Part shown: piece after piece, positions 28,155-37,073 of the stretch
How the letters are laid out: each line of letters begins with the position of its first letter
How positions within the stretch are numbered: position 1 is the first letter of the stretch
Origin: Methylotenera mobilis 13
GTDB lineage: Bacteria; Pseudomonadota; Gammaproteobacteria; Burkholderiales; Methylophilaceae
Assembly (NCBI RefSeq): GCF_000384255.1
Contig: NZ_KB913035.1
Coordinates: 1,153,362 to 1,217,361 of the forward strand
Direction: 5' to 3'
DNA length: 64,000 nucleotides
Notes under the pieces: model-generated
What the model was told of the DNA's origin: nothing
Seen by the model: the letters and a program-made list of their open reading frames with translations, nothing else
The model's database searches: none
Made by a program: the position numbers and the translations under genes

Positions 28155-29006
28155 ATGCTTAATTTTTGTAAATCCCTCATTTATGCTTTATTGCTGTCTT
28201 TACTAAGTATTACAGCTTTTGCTGAGCAAGGGCTGTTCTGGAAAGCCGAGTCAAACTCGAGCAAGCCCATTTACTTGTTTGGTACGATTCATACTGACGA
28301 TAATCGGGTCACTGAGTTCTCCCCTCGAGTGATAGAAGCACTAAAAGCTGTCGATGTTTTTATGATGGAAGTTGAACCACCTAAAGACACTAGTATTTTG
28401 CAGATGCAAGATGCTAATCTCAGCACTATCTTGAGTGCACAGGAGTTGGAACAGGTATATGTATTAGCAGATTTTCATGTGATGCATCGAGATGCCGTGT
28501 TGCGTACAAAGCCTTGGTTGTTAGCCGTGGTCTTTGATTCACCAAGACCATTAACCCCTTACGCGCAAGATAATTTACTAATGCGTTTGGCTGAAGATTT
28601 AGGTAAGGATGTCATTGGCTTAGAAACGGCTGATGAGCATTTTTCTGTGATGGATGGCTTAACGCTTGATGAGCAGGTGGCTTTTTTACGCAAGGTGTTA
28701 AGGCGTAGTCAGAAAACTAAAGAGCGAGATTACGAGCAGCTAGTAAAAGCTTATTTAAAAGGTGATGCAGATAAGCTGAGTGCCATGAATGATAAGATGA
28801 CAGGGAGTATGCTTCCTGCCGAATTGTGGGCGCGTATGCGTGTTAAATTGTTAGACGAGCGTAACTTGGCGATGGCTGAGCGTATCCTAGCTAAAGCACA
28901 TGATAAAAGCTTGTTTGTGGCAGTAGACGCTTCACACCTAGCTGGTAAAACTGGGCTTGTGGCTACACTGAAAAAAGCTGGTTACAAGATCAGCGTAGTT
29001 AAATAA
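28155..29006 (+). CDS. TraB/GumN-family protein
   Basis: 283 aa. Signal peptide to about residue 23 (LLSITAFAEQ), then GTIHTDD (conserved GTxH motif), VDVFMMEVEPP (conserved glutamate) and a C-terminal LFVAVDASHLAGKTGL with the second GxxH-like motif. The fold resembles Tiki/erythromycin-esterase-like metalloproteases, so a periplasmic hydrolase is possible but not shown. Start at ATG 28155, one codon after a TTG, with TTAAGGTG before it. Confidence 0.85.
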   Translation: MLNFCKSLIYALLLSLLSITAFAEQGLFWKAESNSSKPIYLFGTIHTDDNRVTEFSPRVIEALKAVDVFMMEVEPPKDTSILQMQDANLSTILSAQELEQVYVLADFHVMHRDAVLRTKPWLLAVVFDSPRPLTPYAQDNLLMRLAEDLGKDVIGLETADEHFSVMDGLTLDEQVAFLRKVLRRSQKTKERDYEQLVKAYLKGDADKLSAMNDKMTGSMLPAELWARMRVKLLDERNLAMAERILAKAHDKSLFVAVDASHLAGKTGLVATLKKAGYKISVVK

Positions 29007-29024
29007 TTACTAATCTAACCGCAC

Positions 29025-29615
29025 TTATTGCGTCACATGACGCCCAGCTTCGTAATTGACCACTTCTGGCGACTGATTTACATAAATCAATTTGTCTGTA
29101 TCAAATCCAAGCTCTTTAGCTTGTGCAATTAAATGTTGCTTAATTGGGTAGGATAGCTGTGGCGTGCGCGAAAGAATCCAGAAGTAAGATTTGTCTGGGC
29201 CGCAAATCATTACGTAGTTGTAATATGGTTTATCCAACTCAATAATGTTGTACGCGCCATAAAACGGCCCAAAAAACGACACCTTCAGTTTGCCAGTGTT
29301 AGTTTTGTCTGCATTAACGGGATCAATAAAATAGGCTTTACCCACTGCTTGTTCCCACTCTTTGGTTTTTGAATTAAATCCACGATTAATTACTTTAATT
29401 CCGCCATCATCACGCAGGCTGTAGGTCGCTGTGACATTATCTAGGCCTCGTTCGAAGCTATGATCTAGTCGTGCAATCTCATACCAAGTGCCTAGATATT
29501 GGTTGGCATCAAAGCTTTCAATCACTTTTACATTGTCGGGTACACTCATGCATGAAGATAGTAGTAAGCAGCTTGAAATAAGTAAGTGACGTAATGAATT
29601 ATTGAGTAGTGTCAT
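29025..29615 (-). CDS. blc: Outer-membrane lipocalin (Blc-like)
   Basis: 196 aa lipoprotein; signal with lipobox LLLSSC near residue 20. Lipocalin core: YLGTWYEIARLDHSFERGL, the GxWYEIAR signature, followed by beta strands with KVSFFGPFYGAYNIIELD and ILSRTPQLS. Bacterial Blc binds lysophospholipids at the outer membrane (known for E. coli). Start at ATG 29615; a TTG three codons upstream is an alternative. It converges with the TraB-like gene, 18 bases apart. Confidence 0.9.
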   Translation of the reverse strand: MTLLNNSLRHLLISSCLLLSSCMSVPDNVKVIESFDANQYLGTWYEIARLDHSFERGLDNVTATYSLRDDGGIKVINRGFNSKTKEWEQAVGKAYFIDPVNADKTNTGKLKVSFFGPFYGAYNIIELDKPYYNYVMICGPDKSYFWILSRTPQLSYPIKQHLIAQAKELGFDTDKLIYVNQSPEVVNYEAGRHVTQ

Positions 29616-29706
29616 CGTGAGCAAATTCTAATATTTTATAGTTAGTCATCTGACCATTAAGTGGTTTAAAAATTCTATTGATCATTATTTAAATAATTGA
29701 CTGACA

Positions 29707-30291
29707 TTAATCTGGTTTTAACATCCACGCAAACAGTGAAGATCGCATGACTTCTTCTGCTGACATATCAATTGGCATTAACCAATCACGCGGCACAAAA
29801 ACAGTGTAACCACCAATCATATAACCCATCGGTAAGTAGACAGCTACACGGTCACCCTGAATAAATCCATCAGGCAAACCATCTGTATTTTGTCTGGTAA
29901 TTAAGCCTACCATTTCAAGCGCATGTCCAGGAATCTTTAAGGTAACGGCTTGCTGAGAGCTGCCTTTTTTATGCGGTGAAAAATAATCAGCAAAACTTTT
30001 TAATGATGAATAGATGCTTTTTACAACTGGTAGGTTTGTAAAGGGAAACTCGATCAGCGATAGCACTTTGTATATATGTTTGTGTGACACAAGGTAGCCG
30101 AGTAGGACGATACCGCCCAAACCTAACACAAGACCTAGGCCTGGGATGTAGAAATCGCCAATGATTGGGCGTACCCACCACATGGCAATTTGCTCTGCCC
30201 ATGATAGGAATGTAAATAGCAGGTATACGGTAAGCCCTAATGGTAAGGCTGTAAGTAAGCCACGAAAAAAGTATTGATAGATGCGCTTCAT
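29707..30291 (-). CDS. DUF502 membrane protein
   Basis: 194 aa. Two hydrophobic helices near residues 8-30 and 48-66, then the family's conserved stretch FTNLPVVKSIYSSLKSFADYF and GDRVAVYLPMGYMIGGYTVFVP. Function unknown. In many betaproteobacteria DUF502 sits beside aspS, which is not the case here. It stands alone with 111 bases to rsuA upstream. Confidence 0.9.
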   Translation of the reverse strand: MKRIYQYFFRGLLTALPLGLTVYLLFTFLSWAEQIAMWWVRPIIGDFYIPGLGLVLGLGGIVLLGYLVSHKHIYKVLSLIEFPFTNLPVVKSIYSSLKSFADYFSPHKKGSSQQAVTLKIPGHALEMVGLITRQNTDGLPDGFIQGDRVAVYLPMGYMIGGYTVFVPRDWLMPIDMSAEEVMRSSLFAWMLKPD

Positions 30292-30402
30292 CGTACTCCT
30301 AGTTTAAATAGTGTTACTGTTTGAGCGATTGATCAGATGCAGTTTGTTTTATCACTATATTTGCGTTATTGCTATGTTACAAACTGGGTTGGTAATAAGT
30401 GA

Positions 30403-31137
30403 TTAATTTTGATTTTCTGCTTTTAATGCATTGAGGTCGGCTTCACTTAACCAGCGCCATTCACCAAGCTTTAAATCTTGCGGTAACTCCAAACGCCCAA
30501 TTTTGATGCGTTTTAATGCCTCTACACGGTTGCTAATCGCAGCAACCATGCGTTTTACCTGATGGTATTTCCCCTCTGCTAGCGTCATGTGAATCACGTG
30601 GTCGCTTACTTTTGTGCAGGCGAGGGCTGCAATCGGAGCATCCTCATCAATTAATTGTACGCCCTTCAAAATATGAGCAATTTGCTCATCACTTACGGCG
30701 TGCTTGCAAGTCACTTCATATACTTTAGGCACCTTGTGTTTCGGTGAGCTCATGCGATGGATAAACTGGCCATCATCCGAAATCAAAATCAGCCCAGTGG
30801 TGTCTTCATCCAATCGGCCAATACATTGTACGCCTCTCTCAACCAGCGGGTGTGGGAGTAAGCTGTAGATGGTTGGGTGATGCTGAGTTTTATGCGAGCA
30901 CTCGTAATTACTTGGTTTGTGCATCATGAGATAAGATTTTTCACGATAGTCCCATGCCTCACCTTTAATTGTGTAGTGCAGGTTTTCTAGCTCAAATGTT
31001 GCATCAGGGTCATCGCAAGGTTCACCATTGACCGTCACTTCTTCGTTGATGACTAGAATGCGGCATAGCTTGCGTGCCCCAAATCCTTGGTTGTGTAGAA
31101 TGCGTTCGATAGAAAGTTTTTTAGCCATAGACGCCAT
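30403..31137 (-). CDS. rsuA: Pseudouridine synthase, RsuA family
   Basis: About 244 aa. S4-like RNA-binding N-terminus (LSIERILHNQGFGARK ... VTVNGEPC), then the pseudouridine synthase core with the catalytic Asp in GRLDEDTTGLILISDDG and KVPKVYEVTC. This class modifies U516 of 16S rRNA in E. coli; RsuA is preferred over RluB/E/F by size and by the second half, but the exact target is inferred. Start at ATG 31137 (MASMAKK) or 31128 (MAKK); neither has a strong ribosome-binding site. Confidence 0.87.
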   Translation of the reverse strand: MASMAKKLSIERILHNQGFGARKLCRILVINEEVTVNGEPCDDPDATFELENLHYTIKGEAWDYREKSYLMMHKPSNYECSHKTQHHPTIYSLLPHPLVERGVQCIGRLDEDTTGLILISDDGQFIHRMSSPKHKVPKVYEVTCKHAVSDEQIAHILKGVQLIDEDAPIAALACTKVSDHVIHMTLAEGKYHQVKRMVAAISNRVEALKRIKIGRLELPQDLKLGEWRWLSEADLNALKAENQN

Positions 31138-31246
31138 TATAAAGCACAAACAAAAACGTCCGTACGGTTAAGTGCGGACGCTGGAATAAACTGGATTATT
31201 TCGTACAGAGTTTTGTGCTATTTAATTAATTCAGCTACATTAAAGC

Positions 31247-31936
31247 TTAATCTGGTTGACTAATAGTTTTGTAAGCCACAGCACCAATGACAGCGCCAAT
31301 GGTAGGTGCAATCCAGAACAGCCATAGTTGTTGTAATGCGATGCCACCTTCTATCAGTGCAGGGCCAGTGCTACGTGCTGGGTTGACAGATGTGTTGGTG
31401 ACAGGGATGCTGATTAAGTGAATGAGTACCAATGTAAAACCAATGGCTAATGGTGCTAAACCTCCGGGTGCGCGTTTGTCTGTTGCGCCCATGATGATAA
31501 ATAGAAACATTGCAGTCATGACTATTTCAATGATTAAGCCTGCCATCATGCTGTAGCCGTGCGGGGAGTGTTCAGCGAAACCGTTAGACGCTAAGCCACC
31601 AGCATAACCCTCCATGCCACTTGCAATGGTGCGAATCAGCAATGCAGCCAAAATAGCGCCTAATACTTGCGCAATAATATAGTGAGGAAGTTCTTTAGCG
31701 TTGAAACGGCCGCCTGCAACTAAGCCAATAGAAATAGCAGGGTTAAGATGGCAACCTGAAATATGGCCGATGGCATAGGCCATGGTCACCACTGTTAAAC
31801 CAAATGCGAATGAAACGCCAAGGTAACCTAAGCCTAACTCTGGGATGCCAGCAGCAAGCACTGCGCTGCCGCAGCCGCCTAATACCAGCCAGAATGTGCC
31901 GATTAACTCAGCAAGTGAACGTTTTGATAATGACAT
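31247..31936 (-). CDS. aqpZ: Aquaporin Z
   Basis: Water channel in the inner membrane, 229 aa with six helices and two NPA half-helices, CHLNPAIS and [10 protein letters not shown]. The selectivity-filter residues expected for water (Phe, His, Cys-type region near TNTSVNPAR) are consistent with AqpZ rather than GlpF. The start at 31936 has a very good GGAGGA site; a longer frame (to 31987) is rejected. Confidence 0.95.
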   Translation of the reverse strand: MSLSKRSLAELIGTFWLVLGGCGSAVLAAGIPELGLGYLGVSFAFGLTVVTMAYAIGHISGCHLNPAISIGLVAGGRFNAKELPHYIIAQVLGAILAALLIRTIASGMEGYAGGLASNGFAEHSPHGYSMMAGLIIEIVMTAMFLFIIMGATDKRAPGGLAPLAIGFTLVLIHLISIPVTNTSVNPARSTGPALIEGGIALQQLWLFWIAPTIGAVIGAVAYKTISQPD

Positions 31937-32077
31937 AATTCCTCCGATAATATAACGATTATTAGATTTTAAATGGACAGCATGCATATCAATTGCCTCG
32001 CTAATTTACTGCAATCATGATGTGACTACAAGCAAGATTAGGTTAAACTAGGCCTTTAAATTGTAAACAATCGTCAT

Positions 32078-32869
32078 ATGTCTTTTAAGCACATCGTCTC
32101 ACGCGACAATCCAGTTTTTAAACAACTTAAGAAATTTGCGGATAACGCACGAGAGCGCCGTGCTGAAGGCAAAACACTGCTGGATGGCGTGCATCTTATT
32201 GAATCCTATATGGCTACGTTTGGTGAGCCAGATTTGGTGATTATTCCAGAAGGCAAAAGTACCGTGGAGGCAACAGGGCTGATACAAGCCTTAGTCGATA
32301 TACCAACCATCATGTTGCCTACTTTGATGTTTGCAGAGTTAACCCCTGTGACTAACGCAACAGGTATTTTGGCGTTGGTCAAAATACCGCAATTGCCTGT
32401 TCCAGAGATGCCAGTATTTGCATTAATGCTAGAAGATATACAAGACCCAGGTAATATTGGTAGCATGTTGCGCACAGCGGCTGCAGCGGGTGTTGAAGTG
32501 GTGTATTTAAGTACTAGCTGCACTGATGCGTGGTCACCTAAGGCGTTACGAGGCGGTCAGGGCGCACAGTTTGTGCTGCCGATTGTCGAGCGTGCAGACT
32601 TAGTGAAAACATTGCAAGCATTTGAAGGAAATAGCTACGCAACTGCGATGCAGGGAGAGTCTCTTTACTCACAAGATTTATCTGCACCCACTGCGTTTGT
32701 GATTGGTAACGAAGGTGCAGGATTACGTAGCCAGACGATTGCTGCCACAACCAAGAGGATTACCATTCCGATGGCGCAGACATCCTTGGGCTCGGTTGAG
32801 TCTTTAAACGCCGGTGCAGCTACGGCTGTTTGTTTGTACGAGCGTATGCGGCAAGCAAACTTAATTTAG
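32078..32869 (+). CDS. SpoU-family RNA 2'-O-methyltransferase
   Basis: 263 aa with an N-terminal substrate-binding region (residues 1-100) and a SPOUT knot domain: motif 1 DPGNIGSMLRTAAAAG, motif 2 FVIGNEGAGLR, motif 3 IPMAQTSLGSVESLNAG. Likely methylates a ribose in rRNA or tRNA; the target cannot be told. It is followed after seven bases by the prepilin gene, possibly cotranscribed by chance. Confidence 0.9.
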   Translation: MSFKHIVSRDNPVFKQLKKFADNARERRAEGKTLLDGVHLIESYMATFGEPDLVIIPEGKSTVEATGLIQALVDIPTIMLPTLMFAELTPVTNATGILALVKIPQLPVPEMPVFALMLEDIQDPGNIGSMLRTAAAAGVEVVYLSTSCTDAWSPKALRGGQGAQFVLPIVERADLVKTLQAFEGNSYATAMQGESLYSQDLSAPTAFVIGNEGAGLRSQTIAATTKRITIPMAQTSLGSVESLNAGAATAVCLYERMRQANLI

Positions 32870-32876
32870 CACTATC

Positions 32877-33401
32877 ATGACGAATTTTAGGGTCAATAAT
32901 ATGCCAATCAAACTTAAACAGTTGAAGTCTAAGTTGTTCGGGTTTAGTCTGATAGAAATGATGGTAGTCGTCGCTATTTTAGGCATATTAGCGATGGTGG
33001 CAATTCCATCAAGCATGAGCAAAATTATTAGGGAGCAAATAACAGCCGCTATGCCATTGGCAGATATTGCTAAAGCACCTATTGCCGCAGCTTGGTCAAT
33101 TTCTCAGGTGATGTTGGCTGATAACGCAGAAGCTGATCTACCTAACCCAGATAAAGTGGTGAGTAATTTTATTAGTGCATTAGAAATTGATAACGGCGCT
33201 ATTCACATGACTTTTGGTAACAAAGCCCATCCACAAATTAAAGATAAAGTACTTACTTTAAGACCAGCCGTGATTGAAGAATCAAAAGTAGTACCGGTAA
33301 CTTGGGTGTGTGGTCATGCCAAGGCACCGGAAAATATGACAGTAAAAGGTGAAAACAGAACTAATATTTCATCTGAGTTTTTACCACAACTATGCAGATA
33401 A
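32877..33401 (+). CDS. Type IV prepilin-like protein
   Basis: 174 aa from ATG 32877, or 166 aa from ATG 32901 (MPIKLKQ). Prepilin cleavage motif GFSLIEMMVVVAILGILAMVA: Gly before F+1, Glu at +5, then a hydrophobic helix. The globular part has only two Cys (VTWVCGH and LCR at the end), able to form the C-terminal disulfide of type IV pilins. It is alone: no pilBCD nearby, although pilU is 5 kb away. Could be a major or a minor pilin. Confidence 0.85.
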   Translation: MTNFRVNNMPIKLKQLKSKLFGFSLIEMMVVVAILGILAMVAIPSSMSKIIREQITAAMPLADIAKAPIAAAWSISQVMLADNAEADLPNPDKVVSNFISALEIDNGAIHMTFGNKAHPQIKDKVLTLRPAVIEESKVVPVTWVCGHAKAPENMTVKGENRTNISSEFLPQLCR

Positions 33402-33490
33402 ACTTAGTTCTAATTGTGGTTCCCTTGTTATTTGATTAACAAAGCTGTTGTCCAAGCCTGCTTAAGTTTAAATGTGCTTGTTTAGATGAG

Positions 33491-34405
33491 TTAATGTATC
33501 TTAGCGCTTGCTTTCGTTGCAACTTCAGTCACCATTAGTTGCGTTGCATCTACTTTATCAAAGCTGTAGTGTGCATTGCAGAAGTCACAATTGACTTCAA
33601 TTTTTCCTTGCTCTTCGATAATGCTTGTAATCTCTTCATTGCCTAGCATACGCAGCATGCCTGAAACGCTTTCTCGAGAACAACTGCAATAAAATTTTGT
33701 ATTACTTGCTTCAAAAAGACGAACATCCTCCTCATGGAACAAGCGTTTTAATAAAATCTCTGTTGGCAGATTAAGTAGTTCATCGTCTGTAATAGTGCCA
33801 GCTAAATGACCGATACGGTTCCATGCATCTAGATCTTGAGAGCTCAAGTCTTCTGTTTGTGTGATTTGATTCATTGTTTCAGGTAGTTTTTGCAACAACA
33901 TACCGGCTGCAGAGTTTCCATCGCAATGTAGCCAAATTCTGGTATCAATTTGCTCAGAACGTAACATGTAGTTTTCAAGAATAGTACTTATGCTATCCCC
34001 CTCAAGCGGTACGATGCCTTGATATGCTTGGCGCCCATCTTTGGGGTCTAGCGTAATCATAAATTGCCCATGAGCGATGAGGTCAAATAAGTTCTGCTCA
34101 TCCGATACTTCACCTTTCCACTTAGCTGTGGCGCGAATACCAAACTCAGAATTACACTCTACAACGAGTAGTTTTAATGCACCTTTGCTTTGAATTTGCA
34201 GTACAAGTGAGCCACTCATTTTGAGCGTTGCGGTTAGTAATGCACTAGCAGCCATTAGTTCACCAAGCGCACGTTTTAAACCCGCTGGTAAATGCTGTTT
34301 ATTGAGCGCTAGTTGTAGCGTACTTGTTAAATTAACAAGGTTGCCACGTATTGGTGTGTTTTCAAATACAAAGCGTTGGAGAGTGTCTGGTAATTTATTC
34401 ATCAT
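33491..34405 (-). CDS. hslO: Redox-activated chaperone Hsp33
   Basis: Holdase switched on by oxidation and unfolding. 304 aa. The C-terminal zinc centre is complete: FYCSCSRE (CxC) and NCDFCNAHY (CxxC), 28-30 residues apart. The N-terminal domain has RGNLVNLTSTLQLAL and GELMAASALL. It converges with the pilin gene. Confidence 0.95.
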   Translation of the reverse strand: MMNKLPDTLQRFVFENTPIRGNLVNLTSTLQLALNKQHLPAGLKRALGELMAASALLTATLKMSGSLVLQIQSKGALKLLVVECNSEFGIRATAKWKGEVSDEQNLFDLIAHGQFMITLDPKDGRQAYQGIVPLEGDSISTILENYMLRSEQIDTRIWLHCDGNSAAGMLLQKLPETMNQITQTEDLSSQDLDAWNRIGHLAGTITDDELLNLPTEILLKRLFHEEDVRLFEASNTKFYCSCSRESVSGMLRMLGNEEITSIIEEQGKIEVNCDFCNAHYSFDKVDATQLMVTEVATKASAKIH

Positions 34406-34556
34406 CGCATTTTAACAGTTGCGCCGATGATATAAAAATATTTGCTTGGGATTATTTAATTAAGAACTTGTATGAGTAGATAGGTAATGACAATTACGTG
34501 TATTAGTTAGAGTGTAGATTGTTGTTAATTATTTGAATGGAATAATAGTGTTAGAA

Positions 34557-34597
34557 CGTTTAATAAATCGTTTAATAAATCGTTTAATAAATCGTTT
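34557..34597. repeat. 12-bp tandem repeat, about 3.4 copies
   Basis: CGTTTAATAAAT repeats exactly at 34557, 34569 and 34581, then a partial fourth copy CGTTT. It lies 152 bases upstream of hslO in an AT-rich gap. Confidence 0.85.
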
Positions 34598-34658
34598 TGG
34601 TAGATAGCTAACTTAAAATTTACTATTTGTTTTAAACGACTATTGAGACTTAGTGATG

Positions 34659-34699
34659 AAATTGGCCCAACCATTCTCTTAAGATGGTTGGGCCAATTT
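34659..34699. terminator. Strong hairpin after TonB receptor
   Basis: AAATTGGCCCAACCAT (34659-34674) pairs perfectly with ATGGTTGGGCCAATTT (34684-34699), loop of nine bases. 27 bases past the minus-strand receptor stop. The T tail is better on the plus strand (TTTTT), but the stem is strong enough to act for the receptor gene. Confidence 0.75.
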
Positions 34700-34726
34700 T
34701 TAGGGCAGTATTACTTTTTTAACTGA

Positions 34727-36967
34727 TTAGAAGTTGTAAATCATCGTTGCTCTACCAGTGATTGGAGAGCCCGGTGTGATGTTGTTGTTGTTATGTGCAT
34801 ACAGCGCATACTCTTTATTAGTTAAGTTTTCGATGTTCAATTGCAGTTGCAATTTATCACTTAACTTGCCAAAAATAGCAGCATCGTAGCGCGTGTAACC
34901 AGGTAACAATGTGCTTTGTGAGGCGGTAGGTGACGCTGCATACATTTCTGATCGGCTAATCACACCAAGAGCGACAGCCCACATTGGGTTTATTTGATAT
35001 TTGTTCCACAATGACAATGTACGATCAGGTGTTTGTGCTAATTCCGCGCCTTTGTTGATGGTGTTGTTAGCATTCGCATTTACTTGTTGTTTAGTCACTT
35101 CGCCATCTTGAAGCGCTATACCTCCATATATGCTCCACTTATTAGTAATGTTTCCAGTTAAACCAAGTTCAATACCTTTTGTTTCCTGACCATCTAATAG
35201 CATTGATATACCTGTATTGCTTGGGTCGGCTACTTGCACATTCTCACGTTTCAATTGGTAAATTGCTGCAGTAAACGCTAAGTTGGAATTTAAATCCAAT
35301 TTCGCGCCGATTTCGTAGTTTGTAAACTTCTCAGGCTTAAAAGTTGAATTAGTTACAGTTAGTGAAGTTAATTGGTCGCCAGCACGGGGGACGTATGAAA
35401 CACTGTAGTTTGCGTAAAGCGATACAGGCTCTAAAGGTTTGAATATTAAACCAGCACGTGGCGACAGTAAGTTGTCGCTAGCTTTGATTATATTTCTGTT
35501 TTGTACATCAGTGTAATCAGTATCAAAGTTATCATGGCGTAATCCGACAATCGCTTGCCATTTAGGGGAGAGTTTAATTTGGTCTTGAACAAAAAATCCC
35601 GCTACAGTAACGTCGCTTTTTTGGTCTCTGCTTACTGTATTGAACGCAATGTTTGATACGAAAGGATTGCTAGCAGAAACAAGAGGTGTTAAATTTTCAC
35701 CGCCAGTTGGAGTTAAGCGTTTATTAGTTGTGTCTTGAACAGAGAATTCTGCACCTGCAAGTAACTTGTGCTCAGTAGCACCTAATTTAGCTGTGTAGGT
35801 AATATCAGTCTGATTAATTAAATTTTCGCGAGTAGTATCATCACGATACGCGCCTAGTTGTATTTGACCGTTGCTTCTGACTGCGCCAGCTGCGTATACG
35901 TTTTGATAGAACTTATCATAATGAGCGTAACGTGTACTATTTTTTACAGCAATACCATTATCAAAAGCGTGTTCAATTTTTGCATTAAATGCGATTGTTT
36001 CTGTTTCCGTTGGACTCAAGCGTGCATTACCAAAAAATTGGTCTTGGTCACCAATTTTATATGGGCGGCGATTGAAATCTGGATTAGCTACGCTAGGGTT
36101 AGCATTTATAGTACCTGATGATGGTACACCACGATCTGCAATACGTTTGTCCTCGAAGAACTCTGCACTTAACACAATTTTTGTTTTATCTGAAGGGCGA
36201 ATGGTAAAAGTTGGTGTAAAGCCGTAACGCTCGATATTCACTCCGTCACGGTATGAGCCTGAATCTTCATAGACTGCATTCAAGCGAAAAGCAACTTCAT
36301 CATTTAATGCTTGCCCAAAATCTCCGCTTATACGCTTAAAGTTGTATGCGCCATAGCTAGCAGTAACTTCACGGATTGGATCCCAGCCAGCTTCTTTTGT
36401 CACACGGTTAATAGCGCCACCTGCGCCACCGCGACCGAAAGCCATACCATTAGGACCTTTAAGGACTTCAATTCGGTCTGTATTGTAGATATCACGATAC
36501 GTTTGTACATCATCGCGGAGTCCGTCTAGGAAAAAATCTCCCGTAGTTGCATTGCCACGAAATACCAGTGCGTCGCGGTTTCCTTCACCTTGCGCGGCCG
36601 TTACACCAGGCACATATTGCACCGCTTGTGAAATACTTTGTATAGATTGGTCTTTAATTAAGTCTTGTGGAATCACAGAGATAGATTGTGGGGTATCACG
36701 TAACTCAGTATCTGTTCTGGTGGAAGATGTAGTTTTTTTCGCGTTATAGCCTTTTACTGGGCGTGTGTCGCTTAATGCTGGTGCAACGACATCAACTACT
36801 TCAAGTGTGATTTCTGCATTGGGTTCTGCTGATGCAATTAAAGGATTCACCATTAATATAGCGCTAGTGCCGATCAAAACACTATGAATCGCTAATTTTA
36901 ATTTAGATACTTTAAATCCATCGTTAGGTTGTTCATTTGCAGGAATCTGCTTACCAATAAACTGCAT
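34727..36967 (-). CDS. TonB-dependent siderophore receptor (Fiu/FcuA-like)
   Basis: Outer-membrane receptor for an iron-siderophore, energised by TonB. 746 aa. N-terminal export segment, plug domain with LRDTPQSISVIPQDLIKDQ, VQYVPGVTAAQGEG, GNATTGDFFLDGLRDDVQ and VLKGPNGMAFGRGGAGGAIN, then a 22-strand barrel ending in MIYNF (C-terminal Phe, BAM signal). The plug sequence is of the catecholate Fiu/FcuA type; the ligand is unknown. A good GGAGATAG site precedes the start and a Fur-like box lies 50 bases upstream. No siderophore synthesis or FecI/FecR genes are near. Confidence 0.93.
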   Translation of the reverse strand: MQFIGKQIPANEQPNDGFKVSKLKLAIHSVLIGTSAILMVNPLIASAEPNAEITLEVVDVVAPALSDTRPVKGYNAKKTTSSTRTDTELRDTPQSISVIPQDLIKDQSIQSISQAVQYVPGVTAAQGEGNRDALVFRGNATTGDFFLDGLRDDVQTYRDIYNTDRIEVLKGPNGMAFGRGGAGGAINRVTKEAGWDPIREVTASYGAYNFKRISGDFGQALNDEVAFRLNAVYEDSGSYRDGVNIERYGFTPTFTIRPSDKTKIVLSAEFFEDKRIADRGVPSSGTINANPSVANPDFNRRPYKIGDQDQFFGNARLSPTETETIAFNAKIEHAFDNGIAVKNSTRYAHYDKFYQNVYAAGAVRSNGQIQLGAYRDDTTRENLINQTDITYTAKLGATEHKLLAGAEFSVQDTTNKRLTPTGGENLTPLVSASNPFVSNIAFNTVSRDQKSDVTVAGFFVQDQIKLSPKWQAIVGLRHDNFDTDYTDVQNRNIIKASDNLLSPRAGLIFKPLEPVSLYANYSVSYVPRAGDQLTSLTVTNSTFKPEKFTNYEIGAKLDLNSNLAFTAAIYQLKRENVQVADPSNTGISMLLDGQETKGIELGLTGNITNKWSIYGGIALQDGEVTKQQVNANANNTINKGAELAQTPDRTLSLWNKYQINPMWAVALGVISRSEMYAASPTASQSTLLPGYTRYDAAIFGKLSDKLQLQLNIENLTNKEYALYAHNNNNITPGSPITGRATMIYNF

Positions 36968-37016
36968 TGCTATCTCCGTGTGATTTTATATTTAATATTC
37001 TGCAAATTTTAACACA

Positions 37017-37035
37017 AATGAGAATTGTTTCCATT
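37017..37035 (-). promoter_or_regulatory. Fur-box candidate upstream of TonB receptor
   Basis: Plus strand AATGAGAATTGTTTCCATT; the minus-strand form matches about 14 of 19 positions of the AATGATAATNATTATCATT consensus. Located 50 bases upstream of the receptor start, where a Fur site is expected. Confidence 0.65.
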
Positions 37036-37073
37036 CATAAAATAATCAAAATGTGCAATGTCTTTGATTTTTA

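Larger units (their letters stand above)
34406..34726. other. 321-base gap: tandem repeat plus hairpin
   Basis: No gene seen. AT-rich. Holds the hslO upstream region, a 12-bp tandem repeat at 34557-34597 and a long hairpin at 34659-34699 (both listed). Confidence 0.7.

Noticed and set aside
31937-31987. Longer start of aqpZ
   Set aside because: It would include the GGAGGA ribosome-binding site that serves ATG 31936.
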